A DNA stretch of 64,000 nucleotides from Dongia_A sp039808885. GTDB taxonomy: Bacteria; Pseudomonadota; Alphaproteobacteria; Dongiales; Dongiaceae. A program made the translations under genes and the position numbers. Under the pieces are notes generated by a model. The model saw nothing but the letters and a program-made list of their open reading frames with translations, had not been told where the DNA came from and did no database searches. Positions 52,111 to 61,500 of the stretch are shown one piece after another. Every line of letters starts with the position of its first letter. Position 1 is the stretch's first letter. Location of the stretch: the NCBI GenBank assembly GCA_039808885.1, contig JBDHTX010000014.1, positions 33,850-97,849 of the forward strand, written 5' to 3'.

Positions 52111-53327
52111 GACTTGTCCCCCACGCTCTTCGTCCCCGCCCACTGCGTCACCGGCATCAGCGGGCGCCAGCCATGCAGATCGCCGACCGGCGACAGCCGC
52201 GCCACCGACAGCCGGATCATCTCGCCGCCGTGCCGCGCATGCCAGGCGAGCAGCCGCGCCTCGCCTTCCGCCGTCACCGCGTTGGCGACCATGCGGCCGC
52301 CGGGCTTCAGCCGCGCCCAGGCCTGCTCGATCACGCCGTCGTCGCTGAGGCCACCGCCGACAAAAATCGCATCCGGCGCCGGCAATCCGTCATAGGCCTG
52401 GGGCGCAGCGCCTCTGACCAGCTTCAGGAACGGCGCGCCCAGAGCGCTTGCGTTGCGCGCGATCAGCTCCTGCCTGGCCGGGTCGGATTCGATGGCGATC
52501 GCCGCGAGCGAACGATGCGCGCGCAGCCATTCGATGGCGACGGAGCCGCAGCCGGCGCCGACATCCCACAACAATTGTCCCGGCAAGGGCCGCAGCGCCG
52601 CCAGCGTCGCGGCACGGATCTCGCGCTTGGTCAGTTGCCCGTCATGGGCGAAGGCATCGTCCGGCAGACCGGGCGCCAGCGACAGCGGCCGCGCCGCTTC
52701 CCCGGCATGGCACAGCACCGCGATGGTGTTGAGATCGGCGGCGCGCGGAAAGTTCCAGGCGGCGGCGCGGCCGGCATAGACCCGCTCCCGTTCCCCGCCC
52801 ATGTGTTCCAGCACGGTCAGCTCGCTGTCGCCATAGCCGAGCCCGGTCAGCAGCCGGGCGATCTCCGCCGGCGAGCCGCCGTCATGGGACAGCAGCAGCA
52901 GCTTGCGCTCCGGCGCCGCAACACCCGTCAGCAGTTCCAGCGGCCGGCCGTGGATGGTCAGGCATTCGACCTCGGCCAGCGGCCAATGCAGGCGCGCGGC
53001 GGCGAGCGAGAAGGCGGAGATGTGCGGATGCACCGCCAGTTCCGCCGCGGGCACGCGGCGGGCAAGCGTCACGCCGATGCCGAAATGCATCGGATCGCCG
53101 GTTGCCAGCACCACCACGGGACGGCCGCGCCGGGACCAGATCTCCTCGATGGTGCGCGACAGGGGCGAGGCCCAGCTTTGCTTCTCGGCCTTGGCATCCG
53201 CCGCCATCGCCAAATGCCGCTCGCCACCGACGATGAGCTCCGCGCCATCGACCAGCGCGCGCAGGCGTCGCGGCAGCGCGTCGAGGCCGTCCTCGCCCAG
53301 GCCGATGATGTTGAGCCAGACGCTCAT
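52107..53327 (-). CDS. cobL: Precorrin-6B C5,15-methyltransferase/decarboxylase (CobL; CbiE-CbiT fusion)
   Basis: A 406-residue bifunctional enzyme that methylates C5 and C15 and decarboxylates the C12 side chain. The N-terminal CbiE part (about 1-200) has IIGLGEDGLDAL, ATGDPMHFGIG and HPHISAFSLAAARLHWPL. The C-terminal CbiT part (about 215-406) has the SAM motif WDVGAGCGSVAIEWLR and AIFVGGGL. Four-base overlaps with cobH before and cobI after indicate a tight operon. Confidence 0.94.
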   Translation of the reverse strand: MSVWLNIIGLGEDGLDALPRRLRALVDGAELIVGGERHLAMAADAKAEKQSWASPLSRTIEEIWSRRGRPVVVLATGDPMHFGIGVTLARRVPAAELAVHPHISAFSLAAARLHWPLAEVECLTIHGRPLELLTGVAAPERKLLLLSHDGGSPAEIARLLTGLGYGDSELTVLEHMGGERERVYAGRAAAWNFPRAADLNTIAVLCHAGEAARPLSLAPGLPDDAFAHDGQLTKREIRAATLAALRPLPGQLLWDVGAGCGSVAIEWLRAHRSLAAIAIESDPARQELIARNASALGAPFLKLVRGAAPQAYDGLPAPDAIFVGGGLSDDGVIEQAWARLKPGGRMVANAVTAEGEARLLAWHARHGGEMIRLSVARLSPVGDLHGWRPLMPVTQWAGTKSVGDKS

Positions 53328-53962
53328 GCCGTGCTCGCCCCCATGTCGTCCGCCAGCGCGTTGATCGCGGCCGCCGCGATGGCGCTGCCGCCGCGCCGGC
53401 CGCGCAGGGTCAGATAGGGAATGCCGAGCGCGGCGTCGATCAATTCCTGCTTGGATTCGGCGGCGCCGACGAAGCCGACGGGAAAGGCGAAGATCGCCGC
53501 CGGGCGCGGCCCGCCGCCCTCGATCAGGTCGAGGAGATGGAACAGGGCCGTCGGCGCGTTGCCGATGGCGACCACGCTGCCCGCCAGATGCGGCCGCCAC
53601 AACTCGACCGCGGCAGCCGAGCGCGTGGTGCCGAGGCGGCGCGCCGTATCCGCCGTCTCGTCCTCGCCGATCACGCAGACGATCTCGGTCTGCGGGAACC
53701 GGGTGGCGATGATGCCGGCTGCGACCATGCGCGCATCGACCAGCAACCTGGCCCCGCCGGCGATTGCCGCGCGCGCCGCCGCCACCGGCTCACCGCCCCA
53801 GGCGATGTCGTCAGTGAGATCGACCATGCCGCAGGCATGGATCATGCGCCGCGCCACCGGGCGCAGCGCTGGCGGCAGGCGCTCCAGCCCCGCCTCCGCC
53901 TCGATGGTGGCGAAGGACTGGCGATAGATCGCCGCCGGGTCCTTTTCATAGTCGCGGGGCAT
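53324..53962 (-). CDS. cobH: Precorrin-8X methylmutase
   Basis: A 212-residue isomerase (CobH/CbiC) that moves the methyl from C11 to C12, yielding hydrogenobyrinate or cobyrinate. The catalytic histidine is H42 in RRMIHACGMVDL. Other landmarks are VDARMVAAGI, IGNAPTALFHLLDLI and FPVGFVGAAESK. The ATG at 53962 has GGAGGG upstream. A 106-bp palindromic element separates it from cbiX. Confidence 0.95.
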   Translation of the reverse strand: MPRDYEKDPAAIYRQSFATIEAEAGLERLPPALRPVARRMIHACGMVDLTDDIAWGGEPVAAARAAIAGGARLLVDARMVAAGIIATRFPQTEIVCVIGEDETADTARRLGTTRSAAAVELWRPHLAGSVVAIGNAPTALFHLLDLIEGGGPRPAAIFAFPVGFVGAAESKQELIDAALGIPYLTLRGRRGGSAIAAAAINALADDMGASTA

Positions 53963-53972
53963 GGACCCTCCG

Positions 53973-54078
53973 ATCGTCATGGTCGCGCTTGGCGCGACCA
54001 CCCACGAGTTTGCCTGCCACGGCGCAACCCTGCCCCGGGAAACTCGTGGGTGGTCGGACCAAGTCCGGCCATGACGAT
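53973..54078. repeat. 106-bp palindromic element with 39-bp inverted arms, between cbiX and cobH
   Basis: The arm at 53973-54011 and the reverse complement of 54040-54078 agree except for a few bases (both begin ATCGTCATGG and end ACCACCCACGAGTTT). Each arm also folds on itself (TGGTCGCGC/GCGCGACCA on the left), so the whole can form a cruciform. No protein is encoded. It fits a non-autonomous palindromic repeat or MITE that has landed in the cob operon. Confidence 0.8.
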
Positions 54079-54089
54079 GGAAATAGACA

Positions 54090-55295
54090 TCACAGCCTTT
54101 CCGGGTCGCGCTTGCCGGGACCATGCGGATGGTCGGGGAAGGGCGGCGGGAAATGGGTATGGGTGTGCCCATGCGCGTGATCGTGGCCGTGATCATGCGC
54201 ATGATCGTGGCTGTGGTCGTGCCCATGCGCCGTGCCGTGATCCCGATGGTGATGATGGCCCCCATGATCGTGGTCGTGATCGTGGTGATGATCATGGGCA
54301 TGCGCGTGATCGTGGCTGTGTCCATGGTCGTGCGCATGATCGTGATGATGATGCCCATGGTCGTGGCCGTGATCGTGCCCATGGCTGTGGTCATGCCCAT
54401 GGTCATGGCCCTCGGCCGGGCCGGTGCCGATGCCTTCCACGTGGTGGTGGTGGCTTTCCTGCACCCGGCCGACCTCGGCCTCGTAGCCGATCGCCTGCTC
54501 GCGATATTTGCAGAGCTGGCAGTTCATCTTGTTGTCGCCGGAGAGGATCTCCTGCACCCGCTCGGCGAAGGCGTCCAGCACCAGCGGATGGTCGTTGAGG
54601 TAGCCGGCCTTGAGGAACTCGATCTCCGGATGGCGCGCCGCCATCTGGTCGGTGATCTCGTAGATCCGCTTCACCAGGATCCCGGTGAACAGGAAATACG
54701 GGAACACGATGATCCGCTTGTAACCGAGCTTCACCGCGTGCTCGAGGCCCGGCCCGACCAGCGGGAAGGCGACGCCGGAATAGCACACCTCGGTCCAGCC
54801 GAAGCCCATGCCCTCCCACAGCATGCGGGCGACCTTGCTGATGTTGGAATTGGCGTCGGGGTCGGACGTGCCGCGCCCGACCACCACCAGCAGCGTCTCG
54901 GCGCGCGGCACCTTGCGGCTGACCGTGCGCTCGGCCTGCTCGATGCGGTCGCCGGCGGCGCGCAGCAGCTTCAGGTCGACGGACAGGTCGCGGCCGTATT
55001 CGATGCGGAAGCCGGGATGGTCCGCCTGGTATTTGTTGAGCACCGAGGGGATGTCGTCCTTGGCGTGGCCGGCGGCGAACAGCATGCCCGGCACCGCCAA
55101 GCAGCGGGTCACGCCCTGCTTGCGGAGCGCATCCAGCCCGTCGCGGATGATCGGCTTGGCGAATTCCAGGAAGCCGTAATCCGCCGGGTATTGCGGCAGG
55201 CGCTGGGCGATTCCCCTGGCCACCGCCTGGAACTCGGTGATCGCCTCCACGTCGCGGCTGCCGTGGCCGCACACCATCACGCCGATCTTGCTCAT
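54090..55295 (-). CDS. cbiX: Sirohydrochlorin cobaltochelatase CbiX, long form with His-rich tail
   Basis: A 401-residue chelatase that inserts cobalt into sirohydrochlorin, the first committed step of the cobalt-early route. Two chelatase domains occupy about 1-250; the catalytic His is H11 in CGHGSRD. M257-N-C-Q-L-C262 is the MXCXXC site that in Bacillus CbiX holds a 4Fe-4S cluster. From residue 282 to about 393 about half of the residues are histidine (about 50 in total, in HDH/HGH patterns), a probable cobalt store. The start at 55295 has GGGAGAGGA upstream. Confidence 0.92.
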   Translation of the reverse strand: MSKIGVMVCGHGSRDVEAITEFQAVARGIAQRLPQYPADYGFLEFAKPIIRDGLDALRKQGVTRCLAVPGMLFAAGHAKDDIPSVLNKYQADHPGFRIEYGRDLSVDLKLLRAAGDRIEQAERTVSRKVPRAETLLVVVGRGTSDPDANSNISKVARMLWEGMGFGWTEVCYSGVAFPLVGPGLEHAVKLGYKRIIVFPYFLFTGILVKRIYEITDQMAARHPEIEFLKAGYLNDHPLVLDAFAERVQEILSGDNKMNCQLCKYREQAIGYEAEVGRVQESHHHHVEGIGTGPAEGHDHGHDHSHGHDHGHDHGHHHHDHAHDHGHSHDHAHAHDHHHDHDHDHGGHHHHRDHGTAHGHDHSHDHAHDHGHDHAHGHTHTHFPPPFPDHPHGPGKRDPERL

Positions 55296-55312
55296 CTCAG
55301 TCCTCTCCCTTC

Positions 55313-55340
55313 GCCGATTGACGACCGCCGCCAAATCGGC
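55313..55340. promoter_or_regulatory. Inverted repeat between divergent cbiX and cbiB
   Basis: GCCGATT (55313-55319) and AATCGGC (55334-55340) are exact complements separated by 14 bases, within a 47-base divergent gap. It could be a shared operator. The motif is short and may occur by chance. Confidence 0.25.
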
Positions 55341-55342
55341 CA

Positions 55343-56329
55343 ATGAACCGCATCATGTTCCTGTTCGATCGCCCCTGGTCTTTGCCGCTGTCGCTGGCCC
55401 TGGACGCCGTCATCGGCGACCCGGAGGCGATCAGCCGCCGCCAGCTCCATCCGGTGCAGCTCATCGGCCGGGTGATCGCATGGGCCGATGCCCGCTTCAA
55501 TCTCGACAGCGACACGCCGGGTCGCCGGCGCAACCACGGCGCCTGGACCACGATAGGACTGGTCGCCGGCGCCCTGGTCCTGGGCTGGGCAATCCAGGTC
55601 ATCCTGCTGGCCCTGCCGCTCGGCTGGCTGTGGCTGGCGCTGCTGATGTCGAGCCTGATCGCCCAGCGCAGCCTCTACGACCATGTCGCGGCGGTCGCCA
55701 GCGGGCTGGAGATCGGCGGGCTGGGCGGCGGGCGCCTGGCGGTCGCGCGCATCGTCGGTCGCGATCCGGAGGCCCTCGACCAGGCCGGCGTATCGCGCGC
55801 GGCGATCGAATCGCTGGCCGAGAACTTCTCCGACGGCGTGGTGGCGCCGGTCTTCTGGGCGGCACTGCTCGGCCTGCCCGGCCTGCTGGCCTACAAGACG
55901 CTCAACACCGCCGACAGCATGATCGGCCACAAGACCCCGCGGCACCAGCAATTCGGCTGGGCGGCGGCGCGGCTGGACGATCTGGCGAATTTCATCCCGG
56001 CGCGGCTGTCGGGCCTGCTCGCCTGCCTCGGCGCCCTGTTCCTGCCCGGCGCCGATGCGCTGGCCGGCTTCCGCGCCATGCGCCGCGACGCGCGCTACCA
56101 CCGCTCGCCCAATGCCGGCTGGCCGGAGGCGGCCTTCGCCGGCGCGCTCGGCCTCGCCATCGCGGGCCCGCGCTCCTATCACGGCCGGCGCGTCGAGGAG
56201 CCGTTCATGGGCGAGGGCGGCAGGCCGCACGCGGCAGCGCCCGACATCCGCAACGCGCTGCGGCTCTTTGTCCGCGCCTGTCTGGCGCAGACGGCGCTGC
56301 TGGGCGCGCTTATCTGGCTCTTTGGCTAG
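55343..56329 (+). CDS. cbiB: Adenosylcobinamide-phosphate synthase
   Basis: A 328-residue membrane protein (CbiB/CobD) that joins the aminopropanol arm to adenosylcobyric acid. Landmarks: LDAVIGDPEAISRRQLHPVQLIGR, ESLAENFSDGVVAPVFWAALLGLPGLLAYKTLNTADSMIGH and GRRVEEPFMGEG, with four or five hydrophobic helices. It is the only plus-strand gene among the late B12 genes here and overlaps cobQ tail to tail by 20 bases. Confidence 0.94.
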   Translation: MNRIMFLFDRPWSLPLSLALDAVIGDPEAISRRQLHPVQLIGRVIAWADARFNLDSDTPGRRRNHGAWTTIGLVAGALVLGWAIQVILLALPLGWLWLALLMSSLIAQRSLYDHVAAVASGLEIGGLGGGRLAVARIVGRDPEALDQAGVSRAAIESLAENFSDGVVAPVFWAALLGLPGLLAYKTLNTADSMIGHKTPRHQQFGWAAARLDDLANFIPARLSGLLACLGALFLPGADALAGFRAMRRDARYHRSPNAGWPEAAFAGALGLAIAGPRSYHGRRVEEPFMGEGGRPHAAAPDIRNALRLFVRACLAQTALLGALIWLFG

Positions 56330-57782
56330 CAAGATCCAGTATCCTCTGGGTATCGGCGTGACGTTCCAAGTGGTCGGCGAGTTGGTCGAGCACCTGCTCG
56401 ACCTGCGCCTCGTAGGCGAGCCCGCTCTCGGCCCGCGCTTTCAGGCGGTTGAGAAAGTCATGGCGGAAGCCGTCATCGGCGAAGAGGCCGTGCACATAGG
56501 TGCCCATGACCCTGCCATCGGCGGAGATGGCGCCATCGGCCCGGCCGCCGAGATCGAGCATCGGCCGCGCGCAATCGGCGCCGGTGGTGCGGCCGATATG
56601 CATCTCGTAGCCGCGCACCCTGCGACCGCTCGCCAGTTCGGCGCCGGCGACTTCGACCAGCGCCTTGTCGCCGCCCAGCACCGTCGCGACGCCGAGCAGG
56701 CCCAGCCCATCGACCGCGCCGGCCGGGCCTTCCGTGCCCTCCGGATCGTCGAGCCGCGTGCCCAGCATCTGGTAGCCGCCGCAGAGGCCCAGCACCCTGC
56801 CGCCGCGCCGCAGATGCGCCTTGAGGTCGATGTCCCAGCCCGCCGCGCGCAGCGCCGCGAGATCGGCGATGGTGGATTTCGACCCCGGCAGCAGCACGAG
56901 ATCGGCGTCGGCGGGCAATGGATGGCCGGGCTCGACCAGGTCGACGCGCACATCCGGCTCGGCGCGCAGCGGGTCGAGGTCGTCGAAATTGGCGATGCGC
57001 GGCAGGCGCGGCACGGCGATGCGGATCTCGCCATCCTGGCGCGCATGATAGCCATTCAGCGCCACCGCGTCCTCGGCCGGCAGCAGATGGGCGCGCTCGA
57101 ACCACGGCACCACGCCCAGGCTGCCGAGGCCGGTCGCGCGTTCGATCGCCGCCAATCCCTCTTCAAATAGCGCCGGATCGCCGCGGAACTTGTTGATGAG
57201 GTAGCCCTTGATCCGCGCCGCCTCGGCCTCGGGCAGCAGCTTCATGGTGCCGACGATGCTGGCGATGACGCCGCCGCGGTCGATGTCGCCCACCAGCACG
57301 ACCGGCACATCCGCCGCCTCGGCGAATCCCATATTGGCGATGTCGCCCTCCCGCAGGTTGATCTCCGCCGGGCTGCCCGCACCTTCGACCAGGACCAGGT
57401 CCGCCTCCGCCGACAGCTTGGCGAAGCTCTCCAGCACCGCCGGCAGCAGTTGCGGCTTCAGCGCGCGGTAGTCGCGCGCCTTGCACTGGCCCCACACCTT
57501 GCCCTGCACCACAATCTGCGCGCCAACCTCCGATTGCGGCTTCAGCAGCACGGGGTTCATGTGCACCGAGGCGGCCACCTTGCAGGCACGCGCCTGCAGC
57601 GCCTGCGCCCGGCCGATCTCGCCGCCCTCCGCAGTCACCGCGGCATTGTTGGACATGTTCTGCGGCTTGAACGGCCGCACCTTCATGCCCTTGCGCGCAT
57701 AGGCGCGGCACAGCCCCGCCACCATCAGCGACTTGCCGACGTCGGACCCGGTGCCCTGGAACATGATGGCGGCGCTAGCCAT
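56310..57782 (-). CDS. cobQ: Cobyric acid synthase
   Basis: A 490-residue amidotransferase that amidates the b, d, e and g side chains of adenosylcobyrinate a,c-diamide. The N-terminal FQGTGSDVGKSLMVAGLCR P-loop and FKPQNMSNNAAVTAEGGEIGRAQALQA motif are diagnostic. The C-terminal glutaminase domain has LPGSKSTIADLAALRAAGWD, GLCGGYQMLG with the nucleophile Cys, and YVHGLF. The ATG at 57782 is preferred over a longer open frame. Two hairpin repeats lie just upstream of it. Confidence 0.95.
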   Translation of the reverse strand: MASAAIMFQGTGSDVGKSLMVAGLCRAYARKGMKVRPFKPQNMSNNAAVTAEGGEIGRAQALQARACKVAASVHMNPVLLKPQSEVGAQIVVQGKVWGQCKARDYRALKPQLLPAVLESFAKLSAEADLVLVEGAGSPAEINLREGDIANMGFAEAADVPVVLVGDIDRGGVIASIVGTMKLLPEAEAARIKGYLINKFRGDPALFEEGLAAIERATGLGSLGVVPWFERAHLLPAEDAVALNGYHARQDGEIRIAVPRLPRIANFDDLDPLRAEPDVRVDLVEPGHPLPADADLVLLPGSKSTIADLAALRAAGWDIDLKAHLRRGGRVLGLCGGYQMLGTRLDDPEGTEGPAGAVDGLGLLGVATVLGGDKALVEVAGAELASGRRVRGYEMHIGRTTGADCARPMLDLGGRADGAISADGRVMGTYVHGLFADDGFRHDFLNRLKARAESGLAYEAQVEQVLDQLADHLERHADTQRILDLASQRAR

Positions 57783-57805
57783 CGCGCTGCATCTCCCTCC
57801 GCTCG

Positions 57806-57889
57806 CCCCCACCCCTGCCCTCCCCCGCCCCGGGGGAGGGAGAACGCGAATCCCCTCCCCCAAGCTGGGGGAGGGATAGGGTGGGGGTT
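57806..57889. repeat. Pair of REP-like hairpins between cobO and cobQ
   Basis: Hairpin A (57818-57840) has arms CCCTCCCCCG/CGGGGGAGGG and hairpin B (57853-57875) has arms CCCTCCCCC/GGGGGAGGG. An outer CCCCCACCC (57806-57814) / GGGTGGGGG (57880-57888) pair encloses both. The arms resemble, but do not equal, the ends of the element at 48602. The unit fills the gap between cobO and cobQ. Confidence 0.75.
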
Positions 57890-57905
57890 GTTGGCTGCCG
57901 CAAAC

Positions 57906-58523
57906 TCAAAACTCGACCCCCTTCTGCGCCTTCACGCCGTCGCGGAAGGGGTGCTTCACCAGCTCCATCTCGGTGACGAGGTCGGCGGCCTCGATCAGTT
58001 CGTCCTTGGCATTGCGGCCGGTGACGATGACATGCAAGTCCGGGCGCCGCGCCTTCAGCTCCGCGACCACCTCCTCCACCGGCAAATAGTCGTAGCGCAG
58101 CGCGATATTGAGCTCGTCGAGCAGCACCAGCTTGATGGATGGATCCGCCATCAGCTTCTTGCCCTCCTCCCACGCGGCGCGGGCATGGGCGATGTCGCGG
58201 GCGCGGTCCTGGGTCTCCCAGGTGAAGCCCTCGCCCAGCGCCTTGATGGTGCAGAGCTCGGGAAACTTCTCCAGCACCCAGCGCTCGCCGGTATCCCACT
58301 TGCCCTTGATGAACTGGATCACGCCCACCTTCATGCCGTGGCCGACGCAGCGCATGACCATGCCGAAGGCCGCCGTCGACTTTCCCTTGCCCTTGCCGGT
58401 GTGGACGATGAGCAGGCCCTTCTCGATGGTCTTCTGCGCCATCATCTTGTCGCGCGCTTCCTTGCGCTTGGCAGATTTCTCGTCGGCGCGCCGGTTGGCG
58501 TCGCTGTCGGTGTCGATGCTCAT
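57906..58523 (-). CDS. cobO: Cob(I)yrinic acid a,c-diamide adenosyltransferase, CobO/CobA type
   Basis: A 205-residue ATP:corrinoid adenosyltransferase that attaches the upper adenosyl ligand to cobalt. The P-loop HTGKGKGKSTAAFG starts near residue 43; WETQDRARDIAHARAAWE, LVLLDELNIALRYDYL and VTGRNAKDELIEAADLVTEM complete the family pattern. Lys- and Arg-rich N-terminal residues are typical. Its start overlaps the cobN stop by four bases. Confidence 0.95.
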   Translation of the reverse strand: MSIDTDSDANRRADEKSAKRKEARDKMMAQKTIEKGLLIVHTGKGKGKSTAAFGMVMRCVGHGMKVGVIQFIKGKWDTGERWVLEKFPELCTIKALGEGFTWETQDRARDIAHARAAWEEGKKLMADPSIKLVLLDELNIALRYDYLPVEEVVAELKARRPDLHVIVTGRNAKDELIEAADLVTEMELVKHPFRDGVKAQKGVEF

Positions 58524-61500
58524 GATGCCGCTCTTTCCACGTTCCCGCGTCCCGCCCATTCGGCAAGCCGCGCATGCGCCGCGTTGGAGCGCGGCTTCCA
58601 CAGGTTGCGCTCCTGCGCCTCGATCAGGCGTAGGGCGATCTCCTTCAACGCGGCTGGATTGTGCCGCTCGATGAAGCCACGCACCTCGTCATCGGCCAGA
58701 TAGGCGTCGAAGACCAGGTCGAAATGATGATCGGCGACGCAATCGGCCGTGGCGGCGAAGGCGAAGAGGTAATCGACTGTCGCCGCCATCTCGAAGGCGC
58801 CCTTGTAGCCGTGCCGCATCACGCCGGCGATCCACTTGGGGTTCACCACGCGGGCGCGCACGATGCGGGCGATCTCGTCCTCCAGGCTGCGCACCTGCGG
58901 GTTCTCGGGGCGCGAATGGTCGTTGTGCCAGACCTGCGCCTTGCGCCCGGTCAGGTGCTTGATGGTGGCGGCAAGGCCGCCCTCGAACTGGTAGTAGTCG
59001 TCGCTGTCGAGCAGATCGTGCTCGCGGTTGTCCTGGTTGTGCAGCACCGCGTCGACCTGCCCCAGGCGCTGCGAGAAGCTGGCCTGCGCCGCCTCGCCGG
59101 CGGCGCCATTGCCATAGGCGTAGCCGCCCCAGGCGAGATAGGCGCGGGCGAAATCGCCTTCGTCCGACCAGCCCCGCTCGTCGATCAATGCCTGCAGCCC
59201 CGCGCCATAGGCGCCGGGCTTGGAGCCGAAGACCCGGAACCCCGCCTTGCGCCGCGCGGCGCTTTCCGCCACACCCTGCGCCATCAGCGCGGAGGCTTCG
59301 CGGCGCAGGCGCGCGGCGATGGGATTAAGATGCTCCGGCTCGTCGAGCTCGGCCACCGCGCGCGCCGCGCTGTCGAACAAATCGATCTGCGCCGGGAACG
59401 CGTCGCGGAAGAAACCGGAGACCCTCAGCGTGACATCCACGCGCGGACGGTCGAGCAATGACAGCGGCAGGATCTCGAAGCCGGAGACGCGGCCCGAGGC
59501 GCCGGCATCCCAGGTCGGCCGCACGCCCATCAGCGCCAAAGCCTGGGCGATGTCGTCGCCGCCGGTGCGCATGTTGGCCGTGCCCCAGGCCGACAGCACC
59601 AGGGCGCGGGGCCAGGCGCCGTGCTCCTGGCGGTGGCGGTCGAGCACCAGCCCGGCGGATTTCCAGCCCAGCGCCCAGGCGCTCGGCGTCGGGATCGCGC
59701 GGGTGTCGACCGAGTAGAAGTTGCGCCCGGTGGGCAGGACGTCGAGCCGCCCGCGCGTCGGCGCGCCGGAGGCCCCGGGGGCGACAAAGCGTCCGTCCAG
59801 GCCGCGCAGCAGCCCGGCGATTTCCGCGGCGCCGCTGGCATCGATCGTCGGCGCCAGCTGCGCGGCGATGAAGCCGAGCACGGCGCGCGTGTGGATCCAG
59901 TCCGGCGAAGGCGGCTCGCCGCCGACGAGGCGCAGCGCCAGCAATTCCAGCCGCTCCACCGTGTCGCCCGCGCTGCGCCAAAGATCGCCGCTCACCTGCG
60001 CCAGCGCCTGCGGCCGCGCGCCTTTCCAGGGCGCAGCCATCTCCACTGCCAGCGGATCGAAGCCTTCATCAAGCGCCAGATCGGCGGCCAGCGCGCGGAT
60101 CAGCGAGGCCTCCGCCCCTTCGCCGCGCCCGCGCGGCAGGCGCGCCAGCGCCACCAGCAGCGTATCGCGTAAGCCGCCTTGCGGCGATTGGCCGAAGACA
60201 TGCAGCCCGTCGCGGATCTGCAGCTCCTTCAGCTCGCAGAGCTGGTTGTCGAGCTTGGCGAGGGCGGTATCGGCATCGTCGGTCTTCTCGATGCCGCAAT
60301 CCGCCGCCATGCCGGAGCCCCGCGCCAAATCGAGGATGCGGTCGCGCAAGGTCCGGCAGCGGCGCGGGTCGAGCTGCGCCGCCTCGTAGTACTCGTCCAC
60401 CAGCAATTCGAGGTCGCGCAAGGGTCCATAGCTCTCGGCTCGCGCCAAGGGCGGCGTCAGGTGGTCGATGATGACGGCGCCGGCGCGGCGCTTGGCCTGG
60501 GTGCCCTCGCCCGGATCGTTGACGATGAAAGGATAGAGATGCGGCAGCGGCCCGAGCAGCGCCTCCGGGTAGCAGGCGGCGGAAAGCGCCAGGGCCTTGC
60601 CCGGCAGCCATTCGAGATTGCCGTGCTTGCCGAAATGCACGATGGCGTCGATCTTCGCCTGCCGCCGCAGAAAAGCGTAGAATGCGAAGTAGGAATGCGG
60701 CGGCACCAGGTCAGGGTCGTGGTAGCTCTGCACCGGGTCGATGTTGTAGCCGCGCGCCGGCTGCACGCCGACCAGAACCTGCCCGAGGCGGATCAGCGGG
60801 AGGCGGAAGGCGCCGGCGGCGAAATGCGGATCGTCCTCCGGCGCACCCCAGCGATCGGCAACCTCGCGCTGCACCGTCGGCGGCAGTGTCAGGAAGAACG
60901 CGCGATAGGCTGACAACGGCAAGGTCGTCGCCGCCGCGCGCTGGCGCGACTCAAGCGCATTGGTGGGGCCGTCGAGCAGGCGCGCGATCAGCGCGTCGCC
61001 ATCCACCGGCACGTCGCTCACCGCATAGCCGGCCTCATGCATCGCCCGCAGCGCCGTGACGACACCCGCCGGCGTGTCCAACCCGACGCCGTTGCCGATG
61101 CGGCCGTCCCGGTTCGGGTAGTTGGCGAGCACGACGGCGACCTGCCGCTCCGCCACGGGCTTCCGCCGCAGCGAAACCCAGTTGGCGGCGAGGTCGGCGA
61201 CAAAGGCGACGCGGTCCGCCTCGGGCAGCGGCTCGACGATGTTGCATTGGGTCGCTGCGTCGTAGCGCGACGCCGCCTTGAACGAGATGGCGCGGGTCAT
61301 GATGCGCCCGTCAACCTCCGGGAGCGCCACCTGCATGGCAAGATCGCGCGGGGAAAGGCCGTTCTTGCCGTCGCGCCATTGCTCGATCGTGCCGCTGCCC
61401 AGCACGACCTGCAGCACCGGCGCATCCGCGGCGTCGAAAGGCGTCTCCAGCCGTGCGGCACCTGGCTGCGAGATGGCGAAGCCGGTGCAGTTGAGCGTGA

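Noticed and set aside
52107..52143. GTG at 52143 as cobI start
   Set aside because: It would add 11 polar residues overlapping cobL; the TTG at 52110 gives the family's normal N-terminus and a good ribosome site.
54123..55346. Plus-strand open frame opposite cbiX with a Val/Met-rich start
   Set aside because: The repetitive Met/Val/Ile part is only the reverse reading of the histidine-repeat tail of CbiX.
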